Below, one piece after another: positions 1 through 7,788 of a stretch of DNA of 20,124 nucleotides (positions within the stretch are counted from its first letter, which is position 1; the number at the start of each line of letters is the position of its first letter). The DNA is from a virus, in IMG/VR virus record IMGVR_UViG_3300036822_000118, positions 1 to 20,124 of that record; one strand, 5' to 3'. The notes below the pieces were generated by a model. The model did no database searches. It was given only the letters and a program-made list of their open reading frames with translations, and was not told the DNA's origin. Position numbers and translations under genes: made by a program.

Positions 1-124
1 GCCTGAGCAACCTCCTCATGTCATCGTCTGCCGGCATGACGCGCACACCCGGGACAGATGGCCTGGTCGTCTGACCAGAATTTTGTCGATCACCTCTCAC
101 TATTCTCGGATTTATTTTGACCAT
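1..124 (-). CDS. Partial CDS running off the left edge; likely next phage structural gene
   Basis: An ATG at 124-122 opens a frame that stays open to the window edge, giving 41 visible residues beginning MVKINPRIVRGDRQ and ending around MPADDDMRRLLR. A purine-rich AGGAGGAG lies upstream, inside the last codons of the preceding gene, whose stop is at 132-130, so the two genes are separated by only 5 bases. The visible part is basic with no recognisable domain. Its position after the neck genes suggests another small virion or tail gene. The C-terminus and stop lie outside the window, so no function is assigned. The call rests on the open frame, the ribosome binding site and the tight spacing. 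Confidence 0.6.
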   Translation of the reverse strand, partial: MVKINPRIVRGDRQNSGQTTRPSVPGVRVMPADDDMRRLLR

Positions 125-129
125 GACCT

Positions 130-825
130 CTAACTCCTCCTTGCTGCTCGCAACGTGTCAAGCATGTACTTGACCGAGACCTGCTGGCGTTGGTTCATCT
201 CCGTCTGGGTATCTCCAGCCTTCACGCCGGTGGTCACATCTATCTCATTCAACATGTCCGTTATGTCAGGGTACCACTCGCTTCGGGAGAAGCAGTTCAC
301 CTCATACTGGAGCTCGCCTATCGGCGTCTCGTTGTTGAGCCCAGCGTTCCCGAACACGTGGCGTCTAGTTCCCCTGAGGACACTCTCAATGCCAACTCCC
401 TCAGGGTTGTTGTTGTGCAGAACGTTCATCAGCTTGATGTCGGTCCACAGCACGCCCATCAACCTGAGGTACGCAGTGTCGATGCCGTGCTCCAGCGCAT
501 CTGGGTCACTGTTGGCCTGGATCACCGAGAAACCAATCCGAGAGGTGTGGTTGAACCTGATGCACCCAGCGTTGGCGTCACCGTCCGGCACCATGATCTC
601 ATCTATGACATAGACACCGAGAAACGGCAGTAGATCGGCCTGCACCGGCATCATCTTGGTCTTGCGGAACGTGTAGCCAGCGAAATGTGGACTGGCAGTC
701 ACCACGTCGAACATCGCGTCACGAATATCGACGGCGAAGCTCTGGTTCTCGACGATACCCAGTACCTCGACGTCAGGGGCCGTTGCACCCAGAGCGAGCA
801 GACCCCTGGCCGGACTGATCACCAT
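130..825 (-). CDS. Phage neck/tail-terminator-region protein (hypothetical, 231 aa)
   Basis: The ATG at 825 forms a TGATG overlap with the stop of the gene upstream. The GTG codon just before it (828) is less likely as start because AAGGTG is placed well for the ATG. The 231-residue product is mixed alpha/beta with no signal peptide or membrane segment. It contains FLGVYVIDEIMVPDGDA followed by a stretch IRFNHTSRIGFSVIQAN, which resembles minor tail and tail-terminator-type proteins found after the connector genes in HK97-like phages. The position (fourth gene after the portal block) supports a tail terminator or neck role, but this is inferred from synteny rather than a diagnostic motif. Confidence 0.7.
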   Translation of the reverse strand: MVISPARGLLALGATAPDVEVLGIVENQSFAVDIRDAMFDVVTASPHFAGYTFRKTKMMPVQADLLPFLGVYVIDEIMVPDGDANAGCIRFNHTSRIGFSVIQANSDPDALEHGIDTAYLRLMGVLWTDIKLMNVLHNNNPEGVGIESVLRGTRRHVFGNAGLNNETPIGELQYEVNCFSRSEWYPDITDMLNEIDVTTGVKAGDTQTEMNQRQQVSVKYMLDTLRAARRS

Positions 826-1172
826 CACACGAGCACCTTCAGCTCGAGCGTGACCTCACCGCCGCCGTTGTGAAACACGTTGGTTATCTCAAAACTACCC
901 ACGGCTGGCAGACCGGAGACTGACTCAGCCGGAATGTCTATGGTATCTCCCTGCACCGGCAAGACCGAGAACTCACTGGCCCTGATGTCCAAGATGGTCT
1001 GCTGGTCGGAGAAGATGCTCCCGTCCTCAAGCATCACGTTCAAGGTGCGACTGTCGTAGATGCCTCTGTTGATCCCAGAGTAGGAGTTGCCCAGCGTGGA
1101 CGCAAAGGTCACTGGGCGGCCAAACACATCTTGGGTCGGCATATAGATGAGCGTAGAGAAGTTTACCGCCAT
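825..1172 (-). CDS. Probable head-tail joining (head-closure) protein, 115 aa
   Basis: A small, beta-rich protein with no membrane segment. The segment DVFGRPVTFAS near residues 15-25, the central GSIFSDQQTILDIRASEF and the C-terminal half with FHNGGGEVTLEL match the pattern I associate with small head-tail joining proteins of HK97-like siphoviruses from alphaproteobacteria. The start at 1172 is supported by AAGGAG eight bases upstream. It overlaps the upstream gene by 10 bases and its stop overlaps the next start (TGATG), so it is probably translated together with its neighbours. The family is assigned from memory of sequence pattern and synteny. A tail-completion role would also fit. Confidence 0.7.
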   Translation of the reverse strand: MAVNFSTLIYMPTQDVFGRPVTFASTLGNSYSGINRGIYDSRTLNVMLEDGSIFSDQQTILDIRASEFSVLPVQGDTIDIPAESVSGLPAVGSFEITNVFHNGGGEVTLELKVLV

Positions 1173-1549
1173 GACAGCTCCTTCACCATCAATTCATCCA
1201 TTCTCGCGACCAACTTCTCGTAGAGCTCAGGTCTCAGAATAGGCCTGTTCGTGTGGGTCCTGATCACGCCGAGCCGAGGTCGATTGGCCGTCTTGCGAGC
1301 TCTCAAGATGGCGTTGATCTTCTTTTGGTCTCGCTCGACCACCCTCGCCATCCTCGAGCTAGGCCAGATGTCGGTCTCTACCGTGTGCTCATCCGGCATC
1401 TTAGTGTTCGGAAAGCGACGTCGCATGTCCTCAGTCTGCCAGGCGGTCAGCTCCACAGTCATGTGCTGCTTGGGAAACTCCTCAAGCTTCTTGGCCATCG
1501 CCTCCTGGCGCTCAACCAAGCCACTGACGTCTAGCGAGATTTCCAGCAT
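1163..1549 (-). CDS. Small neck protein, possibly HK97 gp10-like tail completion, 128 aa
   Basis: 128 residues, strongly charged. The N-terminal helical segment (about residues 8-32, with LVERQEAMAKKLEEF) is followed by a basic middle with KKINAILRARKTANRPR, and the C-terminal helix contains RPILRPELYEKLVARMDEL. The motif of a conserved proline next to a C-terminal helix resembles the end of HK97 gp10-type proteins that complete the tail-head interface. The start ATG at 1549 overlaps the connector stop as TGATG, with GAGG just upstream. It sits between the gp6-like connector and the head-closure candidate, which fits. A minor capsid or other neck role is possible. Confidence 0.6.
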   Translation of the reverse strand: MLEISLDVSGLVERQEAMAKKLEEFPKQHMTVELTAWQTEDMRRRFPNTKMPDEHTVETDIWPSSRMARVVERDQKKINAILRARKTANRPRLGVIRTHTNRPILRPELYEKLVARMDELMVKELSWR

Positions 1550-2193
1550 CAGACCTCAAGCCTCACGTAGTGCATGAGTAGATTGTTGGTCGCTCCTCCG
1601 ATGATCCCTTGGATCGTCAGACCCTTACCCTGTTGGGTGGCGTCATAGTACATCACGCGGCTGTCCTTGTGGGATATGCTTCGTATCCCGATCACGGCCA
1701 GCCTGTTCATCAGGGCCTGACCCTCCCGCACCATCAAGGCGGCCGCCTGCTTCAGCGCCGGTGGTGTCTCATCCGGCAGATCATAGCCTCCAGAGTAGGT
1801 CACCTTGATCGGCTCACTATTGGTGGCCAGGAGCTCAATCTTTCCAGACTTCTCCTCCACCTCATAGGTAGATGGGTCGAGCACAGATCCAGTTGGGCTC
1901 TCCAGGGTCAGCGTGGCCTCAAGATCGATGGGATAGTGGCTCACAAACAACCTGGTCATGGAGTTCGTATTGTCGTAGTTCACACACCTCCAGATCTCAC
2001 TGACCTCCTCGTAGGCGAACACCCTGTTGCAGACGGTAGCGATCACGTCGGAGTACTGGGTGATGTAGGCCTGGAGCACCTCATCCTGACTGGTATCGGT
2101 AGGATTAATGCCAATCAGCACCTTCAAGTCATCCAGCGCGATCAGGTCATAGTTGTCCGCCGGAGTAATGATCTTGATGACCCGGTCAGCCAC
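1549..2193 (-). CDS. Head-tail connector protein, gp6-like, 214 aa
   Basis: This matches the gp6-like head-tail connector family, whose members form a ring under the portal. It has an N-terminal helical part with LDDLKVLIGINPTDTSQDEVL followed by QYSDVIATVCNRVFAYEE, then a beta-rich insert, and a C-terminal helix with TPPALKQAAALMVREG near residues 150-165. I prefer the GTG at 2193 (MADRVIKI) because AGGAGA lies at 2208-2203, nine bases upstream. An ATG at 2211 would add six residues but would place that same purine run inside the coding sequence. With the GTG start the overlap with the collagen-like gene upstream is 8 bases. Position after the portal region supports the call. Confidence 0.85.
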   Translation of the reverse strand: MADRVIKIITPADNYDLIALDDLKVLIGINPTDTSQDEVLQAYITQYSDVIATVCNRVFAYEEVSEIWRCVNYDNTNSMTRLFVSHYPIDLEATLTLESPTGSVLDPSTYEVEEKSGKIELLATNSEPIKVTYSGGYDLPDETPPALKQAAALMVREGQALMNRLAVIGIRSISHKDSRVMYYDATQQGKGLTIQGIIGGATNNLLMHYVRLEV

Positions 2194-3478
2194 GATGATT
2201 AATCTCCTCATTGTATTGTTCGAAGAGTGATCTGATGCACACCGGCTCGACCTCTATTCCATTGGACAAGACCGGAGTGATCGTATAGGTCTGCCTGTTC
2301 AACTTCCATGACTTGATAGTGGGGGCGTCCCTGCCTGGAGCGCCGGGACCTCCGCTCAAGCCACGCTCTCCCTGTTCACCCCTCGGCCCTGGCTTGCCTG
2401 GCTTTCCAGCGCTGGCGATCAACTGCCAACCGTCTCCCGGACACGGCCCTGGGTCGTCACACTTGGCGATGAAGCTCGAACCGTTGAGTGCCGCGATGTT
2501 CAAGAAGCTGTAGACGGCGTCATCTCTCCACGTACCCTTGATCAATGGTACTGCGGCGTTGGCGCCAGCGGCGGCCAGACAGATCCAATCGTCGTGTGGA
2601 GGGGCGTGGACCGTGTCACACTGGGCCTGGTACGTACCGCCCTTGTGCGTGACGACCTCACCGTGGTAGTTCACCCGACTCTCTGCGAACCTTCGGACCT
2701 CTCTCATTGACCCCGGCGCGCCATCCTTACCGGCTTGGCCGTCCTTACCTGTGAGACCCTGCTCGTCCTTCTCACCTCTCTGTCCTTGTATTCCGTCAAT
2801 GCCTTGCTCGCCCTTCTCGCCCTTTTCACCTTGCGTGCCATCTCTTCCTCCAATGCCCTGTTCACCTCGCTCACCACACTCGCCTTGAACGCCGGGATCG
2901 CCCTTCTCGCCTCGATCTCCAGTTGGCCCTACTGGACCGAGCTCGCCGGCTGGACCGCCAGGTCCTGGGTCGCCCCTCTCACCTGGACCTCCATTGATCC
3001 CAGCTTCTCCAGGAGAACCTTGCGAGCCTTGCTCTCCACGTTCTCCCTGGTCACCGCGCTCACCCTTTTCTCCGGAGACGCCTCGCTCGCCCTGGTCACC
3101 ACGGTCGCCCTTCTCCCCAGGCACTCCCTGGCCACCCATCTCTCCACGCTCACCTGGTTCTCCCCTCTCACCTTGAGGGCCTGCTGGGCCCATCGCTCCT
3201 GGAGGTCCAGCCGGGCCTGGCTCACCATCCCTTCCATCTTTGAGCTCAGCGAGCCTGGAGTTGATCCGCTCATTGAGCGTGGCAACCTGAGTCTCTAATC
3301 TGGATATGATCGCGCTCGACTGGGCCTCCATCAACTTGCAGTGGCGCTCCCATTCAGCATCCTTGCGATCGAGTATCTCCGCAAGAGCTATGCGCCACAC
3401 ATCAAGCAGAGTTTCTTCGCCGCTGTCCAACTCGCTCAGTGAGCCGGAGAAGGTTTCTGACTTCCCGTTGGATATCAT
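2186..3478 (-). CDS. Collagen-like virion protein with coiled-coil stem and carbohydrate-binding-like module, 430 aa
   Basis: The ATG at 3478 is preceded by AAGGG at suitable spacing. Earlier in-frame codons encode an improbable Leu/Arg-rich stretch inside the portal reading region, so the start is set here. Layout: residues 1-80 helical, with a likely trimerising coiled coil (about 48-80, containing LETQVATLNERINSRLAEL). Residues 82-255 are about 58 Gly-X-Y triplets rich in GER, GEK and GDR, with one Gly-to-Asp interruption (GEKDEQ). Next comes a two-part module with YHGEVVTHKGGTYQAQ and WICLA, resembling the small aromatic sugar-binding modules often attached to phage fibres. A second collagen run of about nine triplets follows, then a C-terminal domain of about 50 residues. 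It overlaps the portal gene by 77 bases. Likely a trimeric surface fibre; exact location on the virion is unknown. Confidence 0.85.
   Translation of the reverse strand: MISNGKSETFSGSLSELDSGEETLLDVWRIALAEILDRKDAEWERHCKLMEAQSSAIISRLETQVATLNERINSRLAELKDGRDGEPGPAGPPGAMGPAGPQGERGEPGERGEMGGQGVPGEKGDRGDQGERGVSGEKGERGDQGERGEQGSQGSPGEAGINGGPGERGDPGPGGPAGELGPVGPTGDRGEKGDPGVQGECGERGEQGIGGRDGTQGEKGEKGEQGIDGIQGQRGEKDEQGLTGKDGQAGKDGAPGSMREVRRFAESRVNYHGEVVTHKGGTYQAQCDTVHAPPHDDWICLAAAGANAAVPLIKGTWRDDAVYSFLNIAALNGSSFIAKCDDPGPCPGDGWQLIASAGKPGKPGPRGEQGERGLSGGPGAPGRDAPTIKSWKLNRQTYTITPVLSNGIEVEPVCIRSLFEQYNEEINHRG
2203..2208 (-). promoter_or_regulatory. Ribosome binding site deciding a GTG start
   Basis: AGGAGA on the minus strand, nine bases upstream of the GTG at 2193. 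It falls within the last codons of the collagen-like gene and favours the GTG over the ATG at 2211 for the connector gene. Confidence 0.6.
2711..3235 (-). repeat. Gly-X-Y triplet repeat tract coding for collagen-like rod
   Basis: About 58 consecutive glycine-led triplets, period nine bases. The repeated GGN codons on the minus strand also open long spurious frames in other registers on both strands. A GAC replaces the glycine codon in one triplet (GEKDEQ), the only break in the main tract. Confidence 0.9.
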
Positions 3479-4829
3479 CTTGGTTACCCTTCCCGGGTGG
3501 AGTTGGCTTGGCGTCCTCCGCAGGCGGCTTTGCCGGACCAGGAGGACCCGGAGCCGGAGGAGCCGGAGGGGCCGCAGGGATTGCTCCAGCCGCACTCAGT
3601 GGAACGACTTGTTGCTGCACTCTTGGCTCATCTCCGAACTTGACGTCCGGCAAACTCTCAGTGTTGCGAGCCTCATTGGGCGCGTAGATGCCACTTATAA
3701 CACCACGTGCCAATCCTTCAATGCGATCCTTAAATGCGGACCTGAGCAAAGCGGCCGTGTCAAACTCAACGTACTCATCCGGCTGGCCCTTGAGCTGAAA
3801 GAGCAGGCCGAGTGCCTCCTCGACGTGGTTGAGCGCGAACCCTAGACCAGAGGCAATCCAGCTCTGCATTAATAGCTCGGTGGAAGAGTACGCCGCTCCA
3901 CCGAGTCCCAAGATCTGGAGCGGTACTCGAAAGGCCAATGCGATGTGCTCATTGGTCAGCTTCATCATCTCAGCCGTCGCGGCGTCCTTGCCTCCAAAGG
4001 CCCACGGCTGGACCTTCAATCCCGCGGTCAAGATCGGCGTTCCGCCCTGGTGGACGCCCTGGACCTGTTCATTCCATTTGTCCCGAAGGGACTGGACCTG
4101 GTCCTTGTCCAACACGAGGTCGGTGGACAGAACCGCAGACGGCCTGGCCTCATTCATGTAAAACGCCTGCTGTTGCTTCGAGATCGCTCCAGCAACCGCC
4201 ATGTCTCCATAGGCCGCCAAGATCGGGCTCTCACCAACCAGAGGATTTGGGAAGCGACGGTTCACGTGGAGCTTGATGTGGAGCACGTCACGCATGGGCA
4301 CGACGAGATACTCCTCCCTGAACCTCTTGGCCACCACGTCATTTCCGGCCAGCCAATAGAATATGTCGCCGGTCTCAGCTAAGCGAGGATAGGACATCTC
4401 TGGGTGCATTGGGTGGAGCTCGTCGACCTCATAGCGATCATTGCGGAGCGCCAGTGCATATGCGTTGCCGGTCAAATAGAGCTGGCGGACTATGTTTAGC
4501 AGGAAGTCGCTGATCGATTGGTAGTCATTTGGATGTCGCAAGATGCGAGCGAGCGCAGAGTTCTTCACCCTGTCTCGCCCGCCCTTGGTGTTTAGTCTCC
4601 AATGGTCCCCTGGGCACATAGCGATCGTCTGGGCGTAGGCTGAGACGCAAGCCTCAACCATGGCCGAGCAGGTCGTCATGAACAGGGGATCATAGCCCTG
4701 CTGCCACCAGTTGATCGCCGCGTTCGCAGGCAACCAGCCTCCCGTAATGGGAAGATAGTATGGCCCGGGACGGTAGCTGCCCTCAACGGCCTTTAGGACC
4801 GACTTGAACCTGGCGATCAATCCTGGCAT
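3402..4829 (-). CDS. Phage portal protein, HK97 family, 475 aa
   Basis: The portal forms the dodecameric DNA entry ring at one capsid vertex. The length (475) is close to usual for HK97-type portals after allowing for a long Pro/Ala tail. Recognisable segments include WWQQGYDPLFMTTCSAMVEACV near the N-terminus, the helical wing with LLNIVRQLYLTGNAYAL, the LHPMHPEM turn, PNPLVGESPI, and FRVPLQILGLGGAAYSSTEL followed by a long helix. The C-terminus (about residues 415-450) is a Pro/Ala/Gly-rich linker, then a short basic helical tail. The gene follows a small charged protein two bases upstream, and its 3' end overlaps the collagen-like gene. The ribosome binding site is weak, suggesting coupling. 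Unlike canonical HK97 order, it lies downstream of the capsid gene. Confidence 0.93.
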   Translation of the reverse strand: MPGLIARFKSVLKAVEGSYRPGPYYLPITGGWLPANAAINWWQQGYDPLFMTTCSAMVEACVSAYAQTIAMCPGDHWRLNTKGGRDRVKNSALARILRHPNDYQSISDFLLNIVRQLYLTGNAYALALRNDRYEVDELHPMHPEMSYPRLAETGDIFYWLAGNDVVAKRFREEYLVVPMRDVLHIKLHVNRRFPNPLVGESPILAAYGDMAVAGAISKQQQAFYMNEARPSAVLSTDLVLDKDQVQSLRDKWNEQVQGVHQGGTPILTAGLKVQPWAFGGKDAATAEMMKLTNEHIALAFRVPLQILGLGGAAYSSTELLMQSWIASGLGFALNHVEEALGLLFQLKGQPDEYVEFDTAALLRSAFKDRIEGLARGVISGIYAPNEARNTESLPDVKFGDEPRVQQQVVPLSAAGAIPAAPPAPPAPGPPGPAKPPAEDAKPTPPGKGNQDDIQREVRNLLRLTERVGQRRRNSA

Positions 4830-4831
4830 GG

Positions 4832-5119
4832 CTACTCAGACTTAGCGTGTTGCTGTCTGGTCGAATACGTCCTCGAGGATGAGGAGCCGGCCTCCATATG
4901 TCTGGTCTGGACATTTTGATCAGGATCGCTCCCATCCTCTTCGTGCTCGAGGATGTGAGCACCCAGGGCGGACATATTGAGCTCCTCCTGGGTGGGCGTC
5001 GGCTTGCCCTTCGAGCGTGAGGCGAAATCGGCCCGAGACTTCTCGGTGGCCTTCTGCTCCTCGGCGAGAACCTTCTTGGCGTTCTCAGTCGCGGGGTCGT
5101 CTGCGTATTTGGTCGTCAT
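4832..5119 (-). CDS. Small charged protein between capsid and portal genes, 95 aa
   Basis: The start is set at the ATG at 5119 (MTTKYADDPATENAKK) because AGGAAAGGA lies upstream at good spacing. A longer in-frame ATG at 5170 has no such signal. The product is hydrophilic: a Lys/Glu-rich helix (about residues 8-35), then PTPTQEELNMSALGAHILEH, then an Asp/Ser/Gln-rich tail. There is no membrane segment or cysteine. The TPTQEE..GAH motif recalls small proteins located beside capsid genes in rhizobial phages. A head-associated (decoration, scaffold or chaperone) role is plausible from its place between capsid and portal, but no function is established from sequence. Confidence 0.7.
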   Translation of the reverse strand: MTTKYADDPATENAKKVLAEEQKATEKSRADFASRSKGKPTPTQEELNMSALGAHILEHEEDGSDPDQNVQTRHMEAGSSSSRTYSTRQQHAKSE

Positions 5120-5243
5120 TTCTAAAGTCCTTTCCTCATAGATGTGAGCGCCTAGCCTCCCCGGAGTCATCGGATCGCGGGCTAGGCTACTCTTGCGTTC
5201 CCCGTAACTCCCAGCGGGGCTGGCGGGTTCTGCAACTCTATAA

Positions 5244-7355
5244 CTACCAAGTGACGTTTTGGGTCCAAGCCACCGTACCTGCCCGGCGCTGCAACCAGTT
5301 CAGCGGCAGCACCATCCTCAGGGCTAGCGAGTCGGTCTGGAACAGCGAGCGCTGCGGAGTCGCAACGACGCCCGGAGAGCCAGCAACCAGGTCGGTCGGG
5401 CTGGTGTCCTCCATGTGCAGCGTGGCCTGGTCGCTCATCTCCATTCTCGGAGCGTCACCACCGACGACCACGAAGTCGGCCGCGTCCACCAAGATCATCG
5501 TCTTTGCCGGAACCGTAGCTGCATCGATGAACGGGATGGTGGCCAAGGTACCACCGCGAATTTCATCGCGGAACGGGAAGATGCCGGTATTAGCGGCCGA
5601 GAGCAGAGACGCACGGAGCATGTCCGTCTGGTTGACCAACCAGACCAAATTCCGCACGTTGCCGTAGGTGGCCGTGCTAATGGAATTGATCAGAGCTACG
5701 ATGTCTCCAACCAAGCCAGTGATGCCGCCACCGGCGGTCGCCGTGGTAACAGTCACGCCATTGAGCAGGCCGGCTGGCCTGATCGTGGTTGCGGGGTTCG
5801 CGTCGATCAACACAGTGTCGATCGCCACGCTCGTGTCCGTCTGGATGGCTTCTCTCAGGAGACCCTCGATCGCCGGGATGGAGTGCTCATCCATCTCCTT
5901 CGTCCAGGTCGTGATGACTGCCATCTTCTTTGGCGTCAGGGTTTGCGAGGTGAACGCACCCTGCCTGACCGGGATGGCCAGACCCTCACCCACGAACGAC
6001 CCAGCCAGGCTGGGCGTGCGAGAGCGAGTTGGGATGACAATCTTGCCGGTCTGCCCAAAGCTCAGAGCCAGTCCCTTCGGCGCGAGCCGAGTGAGGATCG
6101 CCTTGGGCATTAGGAGCGGCATCAGCGGAGCAAACGTGGTCTGGACGAGCTCCTGGGCCCAACCGGCTACGTTGGTCATCGCTGGGGCTGAGGCCGAGCG
6201 GAGCACTATGTCGGCAATCAGCTTGACCGCGTCATCCTTGTAGTCCGGATAGCGGGCTGCGATCTTGGCTCGAGTATCCTCGAGGCTGCTCCCCCAGCCC
6301 TTGGAGAAGTAGGCCAGAGTGCCAGCCTTGACGAACAGATCGAGCGGATCGAACTCCTTCGTCCGGTTGTGGATCACCGTCGGAGCCTGCACTCGCTCTC
6401 CAACGGAGGAGGGGACTAGCGACCTCCCGTTGCGAACTGGCTCCGTGGATCTAGCCAACAGCTTCTCACTATCGATGAGAGCCTCGCGGGTCCGCTCGAG
6501 CTGGACGAGATCGTCCCTGAACTTGCCGGCGATCTCCAGGTCGGTGTCACTTACGTTGCTGTCGTCCATATGGTCGATGTGGTTTTGAAGAGCATCACGC
6601 CGGGAGGTGATCTGGGCCTCCAAGTCAATGATGCGTTGGGCCAAGCTAGACATGGGTCTAACCCTTTCATTTCGATGTGACTTGGCGTGCCCGCCGTTGA
6701 TCGTCTTCCTGATCGTATGGTCTCTTTTGCCTTGCCCGGCGAATACCATGTCGATCGTCTCAGACGAGATACCCAGGGACTTCGCTACAGCAAGTGCGTT
6801 TGGGTTTGCCGGTACGGCGACCACGCTGGTCTCGATCAGCTCGCACTTGGTGTAGACGCTGCCCCAGTCGGTTCCTTCTCGATCGTTCCTCTCCTTCGGC
6901 CTGAAGCCGACGGAGACCGCGCGGAGGATGCCTGCCTCGATCAGTCGCCTGATCTCGTCGATCCTCGGACTGGTCCCCTCCTTGGCCAGCTCGAGGTGAC
7001 CACGCAGCTGCTTGTTCTCTACGCGGACGTTCGCCCACTTCCCAATCGGAAATGCGCTGTTGTGGCCAAACAGCGCGATCGGGTTCTTCTTGAACTCTCG
7101 GAGGTCCCACCCGTCGGACAGGATGACGTCGTCCATCCGATCGGGCGTCTCGTCCGAGAGGATGAACTCCATCCCGCTGACCTGCGAGGCGTGGGTCTTG
7201 TATTTTACCCCGCCGGCGCCGCGGTCCTCCCAGAGCGTCTGGCAGACGTCCTCGTTGCCTAGCTCATCGATGCAGTCGGACATGAACTCATCCTGCTCAT
7301 CATCCTCGTAGTCGCCTGGATCAGGGACCTGCTTGTCCTTGAGCTTCTTCAACAT
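5244..7355 (-). CDS. Fused prohead protease and HK97-type major capsid protein, 703 aa
   Basis: This single chain combines the maturation protease and the capsid subunit. Residues 1-60 are acidic and of unknown role. Residues 60-195 are the HK97-type serine protease: the histidine lies in ALFGHNS (H98) and the serine in LRAVSVGF (S148), followed by LIETSVVAVPANPNA. Residues 205-234 are a basic linker. Residues 235-320 form a delta-like helical domain (LAQRIIDLEAQI), and about 335-703 the capsid fold with SAPAMT, EGLAIPVRQ, SQTLTPKK and PQRSLFQTDSLALRM. The ATG at 7355 follows GAGAGGAG eight bases upstream and overlaps the preceding gene by 35 bases. Self-cleavage between domains is expected for such fusions. 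An internal ribosome binding site before Met235 could also yield capsid subunit alone. Confidence 0.93.
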   Translation of the reverse strand: MLKKLKDKQVPDPGDYEDDEQDEFMSDCIDELGNEDVCQTLWEDRGAGGVKYKTHASQVSGMEFILSDETPDRMDDVILSDGWDLREFKKNPIALFGHNSAFPIGKWANVRVENKQLRGHLELAKEGTSPRIDEIRRLIEAGILRAVSVGFRPKERNDREGTDWGSVYTKCELIETSVVAVPANPNALAVAKSLGISSETIDMVFAGQGKRDHTIRKTINGGHAKSHRNERVRPMSSLAQRIIDLEAQITSRRDALQNHIDHMDDSNVSDTDLEIAGKFRDDLVQLERTREALIDSEKLLARSTEPVRNGRSLVPSSVGERVQAPTVIHNRTKEFDPLDLFVKAGTLAYFSKGWGSSLEDTRAKIAARYPDYKDDAVKLIADIVLRSASAPAMTNVAGWAQELVQTTFAPLMPLLMPKAILTRLAPKGLALSFGQTGKIVIPTRSRTPSLAGSFVGEGLAIPVRQGAFTSQTLTPKKMAVITTWTKEMDEHSIPAIEGLLREAIQTDTSVAIDTVLIDANPATTIRPAGLLNGVTVTTATAGGGITGLVGDIVALINSISTATYGNVRNLVWLVNQTDMLRASLLSAANTGIFPFRDEIRGGTLATIPFIDAATVPAKTMILVDAADFVVVGGDAPRMEMSDQATLHMEDTSPTDLVAGSPGVVATPQRSLFQTDSLALRMVLPLNWLQRRAGTVAWTQNVTW
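6651..6667 (-). promoter_or_regulatory. Candidate internal ribosome binding site and start for unfused capsid protein
   Basis: On the minus strand AAAGGG (6667-6662) lies eight bases before an in-frame ATG at 6653, which is Met235 of the fusion and the first residue of the delta-like domain. Initiation here would give a 469-residue delta-plus-capsid protein lacking the protease. The placement exactly at the domain boundary is suggestive. Use in vivo cannot be judged from sequence. Confidence 0.4.
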
Positions 7356-7788
7356 GATCTAATCTCCTCTCTGGTTCAATCAGAGGCACCTGGGCCGATC
7401 GCTCCAATAATAGGCGAGGAGTACGACTGCGACCAACCAATACCGTGACTTGAGACGCCGCTGTTCCCCACGGATCAGCCGAGACGAAGATGTATCCCCC
7501 AATGAATGGCGTGGCCGACACGCCAGCATAGATCACGCGCAGGGCGTGGGTGTAGGCCGCAGTGATCAGACGCGTCGTCACATTTGCCGGAACCAGCACG
7601 TTCAATTGGCCCTGGAGAGCGTTCGTCACCTGGATGCTGACCTCTGCCGACTGGATGACTCGATGGCCACCAGTCAGCATCGTCCATAGGATCTGGGGCG
7701 AGCCAGAGAGGTCGAACGCGGTGCCGTCTGGATTGAGCAACGTGAATTGCAGCTTCCAGTCATCGCCCGCTACCAAGTGAACCGTCAT
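7321..7788 (-). CDS. Small beta-sandwich structural protein (BppU N-terminal/Ig-like fold), 155 aa
   Basis: The pattern is that of a phage beta-sandwich module: GDDWKLQFTLLNPDGTAFDL at the N-terminus, a strand with VQVTNA-like turn near the middle, then a stretch of strands ending PFIGGYIFVSADP (about 102-114). This resembles the N-terminal fold of BppU-like baseplate/fibre proteins. The last 40 residues are charged and less ordered. The start overlaps the upstream gene stop as ATGA, and the end overlaps the protease-capsid fusion by 35 bases. It probably belongs to the virion, as a decoration, fibre or baseplate component. The fold suggestion is from pattern only. Confidence 0.75.
   Translation of the reverse strand: MTVHLVAGDDWKLQFTLLNPDGTAFDLSGSPQILWTMLTGGHRVIQSAEVSIQVTNALQGQLNVLVPANVTTRLITAAYTHALRVIYAGVSATPFIGGYIFVSADPWGTAASQVTVLVGRSRTPRLLLERSAQVPLIEPERRLDHVEEAQGQAGP

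Noticed and set aside
2735-3298. Plus-strand open frame opposite the collagen repeat
   Set aside because: It is an artefact of the nine-base Gly-X-Y periodicity; the protein is low-complexity and unlike anything expected.
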